Source: Azospirillum griseum
GTDB taxonomy: Bacteria > Pseudomonadota > Alphaproteobacteria > Azospirillales > Azospirillaceae
DNA: 47,384 bases
Direction of reading: 5' to 3'
Assembly (NCBI RefSeq): GCF_003966125.1
Contig: NZ_RXMA01000033.1
Location: 1 to 47,384, forward strand
Positions 42,510 to 47,384 of this stretch are shown here, one piece after another; position 1 is the stretch's first letter; each line of letters begins with the position of its first letter. The notes beneath the pieces are model-generated. The model saw nothing but the letters and a program-made list of their open reading frames with translations, was not told where the DNA came from and made no database searches. A program made the position numbers and the translations under genes.

Positions 42510-44267
42510 TCAAAGTCCCAGGTCGCGTTTCCGCCCGATGCTCCATTCGATGCCGCCACCGGCTTTGGCGACGCCGGAGACGCGCTGGCCGAGCTTGGTT
42601 TCGATCTCGCGCGACCAGGGGACGAGTTGGAAGCCCAGTCCAGTGTCGATCATCGCGAAGCGCCCGGACGACAGCGTCAGGCGTTGGCGGTAGACGCCTG
42701 AAACAGGGGCGCCAGCGTCGGCGCTCTGGTGGGGGAGTCCGGTCTTGGCGGCCAGTTCGGCGCCCGCCGCGTCCAGGTCTCGTCGCCGCAGGGTGGCCAG
42801 CAGGTTGGGCTGGAAGACGATCCGGTCCTTCTGGCGCCGGGCCAATCCCTCGGCGATCAGATGCTCGGCGCGGGCATCCAGCGCCGCGCGCGTCTCGGCG
42901 CCGAAACCGCCCATGGCCAGCGGCGTCGCCGTGCGCTCGAACAGACGGTGGTCGAGCCAGGTGGCGCCGGGCGCGGCGATCTGGCGGTCCAGATCGAAAT
43001 CGGAGCGGTGGGCCAGGACCAGGGTGGGGCGTTCCTCTTCCGGGTCGCTGAAGCGGCGCACCTCCACAATGCCGCCCGGCGGCGGGGCGTGCGCGAAGGC
43101 CGCGACGCTGGGGAAGCGGACATGATGGGCGCGACCGTCGATGCCGTCGATCACGGCGTAGGCTTCGCCGGTCAGTTCGTCGTGCAGCCTCCGGTCCACC
43201 AGCCGACTGATGATCGGCGTGTCGCCGCCGATCCAGTCGATGGCGTAATCGGCGACGCCACGGTCCTGGCCCCGTTCGGTGAAGGCGCGGTGCATGGTCT
43301 TGATGATGTCGCCGCGCAGGCCGAGGTCGCGGAGCTTTTGCTCGGCCTCCAGCGCCACCACCCATTCGCCGGGGCGGCTTTGCGTGGCCAGCCCCATCCG
43401 TTCCAGGCGCTGAAGCCGACCGACCATCAGGCGGCGGATGTCGGAATCGGATTCGCCGGAGGCGTCGGGCCGCAGGTCGATGCCGCCCAACTCGTCGGCG
43501 GCGAAGCGGATCTCGGCGTCGAGGCGGGTCCAGCGTTCGGCGCCGACCTCCCGTTCCAGGGCGTGGCGGATGGCGTGTTCGGGGCGTGGGCCGAGTTCAA
43601 TCGACACCAGATCCTCGGCGCGCGAGCGCAGGCCGTGGCTGATGTAGTCGCGGGCGATGACCAGATCGGCCCCGGCATCATCGACGCCGCGCACCAGCAG
43701 GTGGACATGCGGGTTGTCGGTGTTCCAGTGGTCGACGGCGACCCAATCCAGTGTGGTTCCCAGATCGGCCTCCATCTGCCGCGCCAGATCGCGGGTGAAG
43801 GCCTTGAGGTCGACCATCTCGCCGGCGTCTTCGGGCGAGACGGTGAAGCGGAAATGGTGGCGGTCGTCCTGGCAGCGCTCGGCGAAGGCGGCGTCCTCGG
43901 CGCGCTCCGACCCGGCGTCGAACATCACGCCCTTTTCGCCGTCCCGGGTGACGCCCTCGCGCTTGAGATAGGACAGATGCGCGGTGAGCGGGGCCGAGCG
44001 GAAGGCTTTGCCCTGGTGGCGAACGACGCGCGCCTTGACGACGACGCGCCGGGTTGGGGTGAACAGGCGGGATCGGCTGAAGCGGATCCGTCCGCGCCCG
44101 AAGCCCGAACGCCCAGCGGAGCCTTTGCCGCCGCCCGTCTGGCCGGAGACATGCCCCGCCGTTTTGGCGGCGTGCAGCACCTGATTGAGAAAGCTCTTGG
44201 CTTGCGGCGAGCGGGTGGAGCGGATGCGTCCTGGGCGGACATTGACGCCACCGTCGTCTTTGTTCAT
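42510..44267 (-). CDS. Relaxase (MOBP/VirD2-like, DUF3363 type)
   Basis: 585 residues. The relaxase domain contains the metal-binding three-His motif: His180 in DWVAVDHWNTDNPHVHLLVRG, with His187 and His189. A Tyr in AHLSYLKREGVTRDG (about residue 100) is the best candidate nucleophile in the equivalent place of this family. The C-terminal half is the DUF3363 region (FAHAPPPGGIVEVRRF, then YRQRLTLSSGRFAMIDTGLG). The enzyme nicks oriT and pilots the strand through TraG. The start at 44267 gives the basic Arg/Ser-rich family N-terminus; the upstream frame is unconserved. The 150-base gap to the transglycosylase gene holds a candidate oriT. Confidence 0.92.
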   Translation of the reverse strand: MNKDDGGVNVRPGRIRSTRSPQAKSFLNQVLHAAKTAGHVSGQTGGGKGSAGRSGFGRGRIRFSRSRLFTPTRRVVVKARVVRHQGKAFRSAPLTAHLSYLKREGVTRDGEKGVMFDAGSERAEDAAFAERCQDDRHHFRFTVSPEDAGEMVDLKAFTRDLARQMEADLGTTLDWVAVDHWNTDNPHVHLLVRGVDDAGADLVIARDYISHGLRSRAEDLVSIELGPRPEHAIRHALEREVGAERWTRLDAEIRFAADELGGIDLRPDASGESDSDIRRLMVGRLQRLERMGLATQSRPGEWVVALEAEQKLRDLGLRGDIIKTMHRAFTERGQDRGVADYAIDWIGGDTPIISRLVDRRLHDELTGEAYAVIDGIDGRAHHVRFPSVAAFAHAPPPGGIVEVRRFSDPEEERPTLVLAHRSDFDLDRQIAAPGATWLDHRLFERTATPLAMGGFGAETRAALDARAEHLIAEGLARRQKDRIVFQPNLLATLRRRDLDAAGAELAAKTGLPHQSADAGAPVSGVYRQRLTLSSGRFAMIDTGLGFQLVPWSREIETKLGQRVSGVAKAGGGIEWSIGRKRDLGL

Positions 44268-44374
44268 CGGGGGGCTTTCGCTTCGGTTTGCTCGCCGGGA
44301 GCCGGTTGGGCCGTTGACATCATGGGGAAATTTGGCGGAAGCGGCCCCGCTCCAACCGACCGGCTCGCGAAATT

Positions 44375-44396
44375 GCAAGTCCTGTCAAGGGCTTGC
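44375..44396. other. Candidate origin of transfer (nic-like hairpin)
   Basis: GCAAGTCC and GGGCTTGC form an 8-bp stem (one G-T pair) around TGTCAA, 108 bases upstream of the relaxase start. The stem and loop together contain TCCTGT, close to the YATCCTG-Y nick core known for IncP-type MOBP relaxases. The location next to the relaxase gene is typical of oriT. No experiment is implied; the assignment rests on motif and position only. Confidence 0.4.
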
Positions 44397-44417
44397 GATG
44401 ATCGCGGCGACCGGCTT

Positions 44418-45326
44418 TTATCTTGCCGTCCGGTGGTCGTGGTCGTCCGATCCTCCCGCCTGACCGTCCGTCCCATCCGGTGGCGCGCCAGGGTTCGCCA
44501 GGGCGCGGGGACGGCTTGCGGACAGATCGGCACGGGACAGAACGACGAACAGCCCCTCCGGTTGCGGCGGGATGGCGGACGGATCGCGCGCGGCGGAGAC
44601 CGCTGGCAGGCCGTTGGACGGTTGGCCAAACCGCGCCGGATTGACGGTCGGTCTGCGGTCCGCCAGCACGACGAACAGCGGCGCGGCGGTCCAGGTCGGG
44701 GGATGCGTCGCGCCTTCTGTTTCCATCGGGACCGGCTGCCCGGCGCCGTCAAGCAGAGGGGCAAGCGTCGCCAGATAGGCGCGCGTCTCGTCCGCCAAGG
44801 GACGTCCGCTGCGACGCTCCTCGTAGCGTCCGGGACCGGCGTTGTAGGCGGCGAGGAAGCCCGGTGATCCGTAGCGGTCCTGCAGGTCGCGCAGATAGCC
44901 GGTCCCGCCCAGGATGTTGTCGCGCGAATCGAACGGGTCGTCGCCCAGGGCATGGCGGACGCGCAGTTCCTCCCAAGTGGCGGGCATGATCTGCATCAGG
45001 CCCATGGCCCCGGTGGGCGAGACGGCGCGCGGATCGCCGCCGCTTTCCGCCCGCATCACGGCGCGTATCCAGGTGGTGGGAAGACCGAACCGCCGCGACG
45101 CCTCGGCGATGGCGGCGGCCACCGGATCGTCCGGCGGATGGCGGTCCAGCGGCGCCATGGACGCCGTTTGCGCGGCGTCGCCCGCCTGGCCGAAGGCGGG
45201 CTGGCCGAGCAGGCAGGTCAGGCCGGAAAGGAGAAAGGGGAGGGAGCGCCGGGCGGTGCGCGACCACGTCACGGCACGGTTGACGGCGGCCCGCTTGGCG
45301 GTGAGGAGATGGGATGGCGATGGCAT
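44418..45326 (-). CDS. Lytic transglycosylase (SLT, VirB1-like)
   Basis: 302 residues. The signal-like N-terminus (about 27-47, SLPFLLSGLTCLLGQPAFG) is followed by the SLT domain with catalytic Glu94 in RAVMRAESGGDPRAVSPTGA, then MGLMQIMPATWEEL, NILGGTGYLRDLQDRYG and FLAAYNAGPGRYEE. It cleaves peptidoglycan so the transfer channel can cross the periplasm. The ~100-residue C-terminal tail is low-complexity. It starts four bases after DUF736. Confidence 0.94.
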   Translation of the reverse strand: MPSPSHLLTAKRAAVNRAVTWSRTARRSLPFLLSGLTCLLGQPAFGQAGDAAQTASMAPLDRHPPDDPVAAAIAEASRRFGLPTTWIRAVMRAESGGDPRAVSPTGAMGLMQIMPATWEELRVRHALGDDPFDSRDNILGGTGYLRDLQDRYGSPGFLAAYNAGPGRYEERRSGRPLADETRAYLATLAPLLDGAGQPVPMETEGATHPPTWTAAPLFVVLADRRPTVNPARFGQPSNGLPAVSAARDPSAIPPQPEGLFVVLSRADLSASRPRALANPGAPPDGTDGQAGGSDDHDHRTAR

Positions 45327-45330
45327 GACG

Positions 45331-45666
45331 TCACCCCCGGTCGTCGCGTTTGGACGGACGGTTCCAGTGCAGCGTCCAGAGCGTTTTGTCGTTGGGCGAC
45401 TGGAACAGATTGGCGCGCATCGGCTGGCTGAAGGCGGGGTCGTCGAGCAGCAGCGAGACGAAGTGTCCGGCCTTTTCGCTGCTGCGCTTCCAGCCAGCGC
45501 CGACCTCCGGCCCGTCTTCCGTGTCGAGATGGACGCGGTAGTCGGGCGCGTTCTCGGCGTCCGACGCCGTCGCCGGAACCAGGACCAAGGAGACGTCGAG
45601 GGTGAGCGTGCGCAAACGACCGTCGAAGCCGGATGGGCTGCGGGTGAAGTGACCGATCTGGGACAT
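45331..45666 (-). CDS. DUF736-family protein
   Basis: 111 residues: QIGHFTRSPSGFDGRLRTLT, then RVHLDTEDGPEVGAGWKR, then KAGHFVSLLLDDPAFSQPMR and TLWTLHWNRP at the end. This is the complete DUF736 pattern, a small protein that recurs in alphaproteobacterial plasmids and conjugative elements, usually next to traF and the transglycosylase. Function unknown. Between it and traF lie 68 bases that contain no gene. Confidence 0.9.
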   Translation of the reverse strand: MSQIGHFTRSPSGFDGRLRTLTLDVSLVLVPATASDAENAPDYRVHLDTEDGPEVGAGWKRSSEKAGHFVSLLLDDPAFSQPMRANLFQSPNDKTLWTLHWNRPSKRDDRG

Positions 45667-45734
45667 GACGCGTGCTCCTGATGCGACAGTGATGACGGGG
45701 GGATGGGGATGGGCGGACGCCACAGGGGCGGCGT

Positions 45735-46277
45735 TCAGTGCGCCGCCGCCTGTCCGTGGAAGGCGCCGTCTCCAGCTTGGTCGGTGAGCAGCGGTTGCGC
45801 GCGACCGAGCAGCGTGGCCGCCGGGACAGGCCCGAAATAGCGGCCATCGAGGCTGTCGGGATGACGGTTGAGCAGGAAAACGTCGCCGGGCCGCAGCGTC
45901 AGGCAGCCGCTCCAGGTCGGCAGCGGGCGCCCGAGACGGTCGTGGTGCCGCGCCGTGGCGGCGGTGGTTCCGTCGATGGTGACGGTGACGCCGGTGCGGC
46001 AGACGGTCTGTCCCGGCAACGCCGCCATCCGCTTCAGCAGCGGCACGCCATGGGGCAGATAACCGCCCTGGTCGAGGAAAGCGGCCAGCGGTTCGGTCGG
46101 TTGGACGGCGACCAGATCGCCGAGCGCCGGAGTGACATCCGGTCTCAAGGCGTAGAGACCGACCGGCGCGCTGGCCGTGGCGTTCCACAGCAGCCGGGGC
46201 GTCACCGACAGCGGAGACAGGCCGCCGATGGCGAGGACGGAAAGACACGTGGTGACGGCATAACCGAAACGGGTCAT
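45735..46277 (-). CDS. traF: TraF-type S26 signal peptidase
   Basis: 180 residues. One N-terminal membrane helix is followed by the catalytic Ser36 in NATASAPVGLYALRP and Lys82 in LLKRMAALPGQTVC, the Ser-Lys dyad of S26 peptidases. NRHPDSLDGRYFGPVP is the downstream conserved box. In conjugation systems TraF matures the pilin, here probably TrbC. The start overlaps the DUF2840 stop by four bases. Confidence 0.93.
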   Translation of the reverse strand: MTRFGYAVTTCLSVLAIGGLSPLSVTPRLLWNATASAPVGLYALRPDVTPALGDLVAVQPTEPLAAFLDQGGYLPHGVPLLKRMAALPGQTVCRTGVTVTIDGTTAATARHHDRLGRPLPTWSGCLTLRPGDVFLLNRHPDSLDGRYFGPVPAATLLGRAQPLLTDQAGDGAFHGQAAAH

Positions 46278-46783
46278 GGCGCGGCCCTCCGGCGCAGGAG
46301 GAAGGCCCGGTGCTGGAGGCGGCTGTAGGCGCGCGGCTCCTGACCAGCGGTCAGGCGGTTGTGGAGATGCCGCCAATGATCGAGGGAAACCTCGGTCGGA
46401 TCGATGCCGATGGCTTCGATGGCGTCGATCGCTTGCAGCACCCGCTCGACCTTCGGCCAGCCGCCGATGGCGAGCAGGATTTCGCCGCCGGGCCGCACCG
46501 AGGGCACGGTCTGATAGGGCTGTCCGGGCGTGACGGCGCGCAGGATGGTGACGCGGGACAGGACGGAGCCATGCTCGTTGGCGACCCAGTGGACGAAGGC
46601 GAAGACGCTGTCCGGGGAGAAGGACAGGACGCGGCGGCGGCGGTCGATGATCCGTTCCTCGGCCTCGTCGCCAAATCGGATCCAGTGTTCGACCCGCTGT
46701 TCGATCCAGATCAGGTTGACATGCGTCAGACGATCCGGTGGCGTGGTCGCATCCTGCGGATGGGAGAGGGTTTGGCCGGTCAT
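46274..46783 (-). CDS. DUF2840-family protein
   Basis: 169 residues: THVNLIWIEQRVEHWIRFGD, RRRRVLSFSPDSVFAFVHWV, and WPKVERVLQAIDAIEAIGID. This family is found almost only directly before traF in such modules; its role is unknown. Start 46783 has GGAGATAC before it; ATG 46822 lacks a ribosome site and would run into the upstream repeat array. In many related modules I recall a parA gene just upstream; none is present here. Confidence 0.88.
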   Translation of the reverse strand: MTGQTLSHPQDATTPPDRLTHVNLIWIEQRVEHWIRFGDEAEERIIDRRRRVLSFSPDSVFAFVHWVANEHGSVLSRVTILRAVTPGQPYQTVPSVRPGGEILLAIGGWPKVERVLQAIDAIEAIGIDPTEVSLDHWRHLHNRLTAGQEPRAYSRLQHRAFLLRRRAAP

Positions 46784-46823
46784 TCCGTATCTCCGGGCGT
46801 GCGTTCGACCGGACCACAACAAA

Positions 46824-46858
46824 GACTCTTATTAGACTCTGTATTAGATTCTATATTA
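46824..46858. repeat. Iteron-like AT-rich repeats near the repA 3' end
   Basis: Three successive copies of GAYTCTnTATTA at 46824, 46835 and 46847 (the first is one base shorter), in strikingly AT-rich DNA within a GC-rich neighbourhood. The period is 11-12 bases, one helical turn. The block lies 19 bases beyond the repA stop and upstream of DUF2840, where a replication-initiator binding site or a regulatory site would make sense. Confidence 0.5.
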
Positions 46859-46876
46859 CGAGGGCGAATTCCCATA

Positions 46877-47299
46877 TCAGGCCAGAGGGTTAACTGGTGT
46901 TCGCACGCCCGAAGTCCCGATGCCGTCCACAGGGTCACGAAACTTGTCCACCGGGTTATCCACCGATCCTGTGGATAAATCGGTCGGTAGGATGCGCAGC
47001 ACGTCACGCTGGCCATCGCGCTTCAGACCGAGCCGATAGCCGGGCAGAGCCTGCCGCAAGACGATGCGGCGGATGTCGCAGGCGAAGTCCGCCAAACGGG
47101 CGAGGCTGCCGGATTTCTGGTGCAGGTGAGCGATGTCAAACCGCCAGCCCTGCGCCTGGTGGCCGGCGTGCTTGCGGGCGACGCGGTAGAGCCAGCGTTC
47201 GATGCCGCCGGTGAGGCGGAAATAGGCCGGATCGATGCTCAGGATCAGGGAGCGGTCGATGACGCCGCGATAGAACCAGTCGGGCAGGACGATTTCCAG
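46877..47299 (-). pseudogene. repA: Plasmid replication initiator RepA, C-terminal part, cut by an IS
   Basis: 140 codons remain. VLPDWFYRGVIDRSLILSID, AYFRLTGGIERWLYRVARKH, WRFDIAHLHQKSGSLARLAD and IVLRQALPGYRLGLKR match the second half of RepA-type initiators of alphaproteobacterial plasmids. Reading upstream, the frame meets the end of an IS256-type element at about 47300, so the N-terminal half is separated from it or lost. The last ~35 residues (from about LPTDLSTGS) look unstructured. A downstream ATG at 47095 could give only a 72-residue fragment. Confidence 0.85.
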
Positions 47300-47384
47300 G
47301 GACTATCCGGAATTTCGTGCTCGGCGGGGTTATCCTGAAGCAGAAGGAGACCCTGAATGGCCCGACGCAAAGAACCGGTTATCC
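47300..47384 (+). mobile_element. Left end of an IS256-family insertion sequence (runs off the window)
   Basis: At about 47300 the repA frame changes to GGGACTATCCGGAATTTCGT, which looks like the terminal inverted repeat and untranslated leader of an IS256-type element. The transposase starts 57 bases further in with a good ribosome site. The other end and the target duplication are outside the window. Confidence 0.75.
47357..47384 (+). CDS. IS256-family transposase, first nine codons only
   Basis: The window ends inside the gene. The visible codons read MARRKEPVI, the usual beginning of alphaproteobacterial IS256/Mutator-type transposases (commonly MARRKEPVIPD). GGAG lies ten bases upstream. 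It runs outward from the repA break. The remainder cannot be assessed. Confidence 0.75.

Overview
The window is GC-rich DNA that most resembles an alphaproteobacterium, probably of the Rhodospirillales/Azospirillum type. This placement is inferred from the alphaproteobacterial-type initiator tRNA, the gene content and the codon bias; no 16S rRNA is present. It divides into three blocks.

(1) About 1-7.9 kb is ordinary chromosomal or chromid housekeeping and envelope DNA. It holds an initiator tRNA-Met with a strong intrinsic terminator and a MipA-type outer-membrane protein. Next comes a LysR regulator whose reading frame is broken by one extra base. Divergent from it is a DoxX / DODA-type dioxygenase / siderophore-interacting flavoprotein cluster. 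A two-component system (OmpR-type regulator and histidine kinase) and an MlaA lipoprotein follow.

(2) About 7.9-28.5 kb is a dense catabolic island. A left arm on the minus strand encodes a VOC protein, a Rossmann-SAF oxidoreductase, an IlvD/Edd dehydratase and a 3-hydroxyisobutyrate-dehydrogenase-like reductase. Divergent from this arm are a CaiB-type CoA-transferase and an HMG-CoA-lyase-like enzyme, then an opposing LysR gene. The rest runs on the plus strand: two tandem TRAP binding proteins, DctQ, DctM, an MFS carrier, a lactonase-like metallo-beta-lactamase-fold enzyme, CitE-like lyase, CitF-like CoA-transferase, glycerate 2-kinase, a D-2-hydroxyacid dehydrogenase and a MaoC-like hydratase. 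Together these suggest uptake of a hydroxylated or branched di/tricarboxylate (perhaps arriving as a lactone), CoA activation, hydration, C-C cleavage, and salvage of a C3 fragment through tartronate semialdehyde or hydroxypyruvate and glycerate. The substrate cannot be read from the sequence. The two main control regions (12.6-12.75 kb and 16.12-16.19 kb) share CATCGC/GCGATG repeats, consistent with a common LysR-type regulator.

(3) About 28.5-47.4 kb begins with a graveyard of IS3, IS256 and ISL3 transposase fragments. A conjugative module follows, almost all on the minus strand: repA remnant, DUF2840, TraF peptidase, DUF736, lytic transglycosylase, MOBP-type relaxase, TraG/VirD4, CopG-like regulator, trbB-C-D-E-J-L-F-G-I and DUF2274, with a convergent LysR gene at its end. 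The transfer genes look intact. The replication gene is truncated by the end of an IS256-family element whose transposase starts at the window edge. No ParA-type or TrbK-type gene is visible, so the element may be integrated, decaying, or dependent on another replicon.
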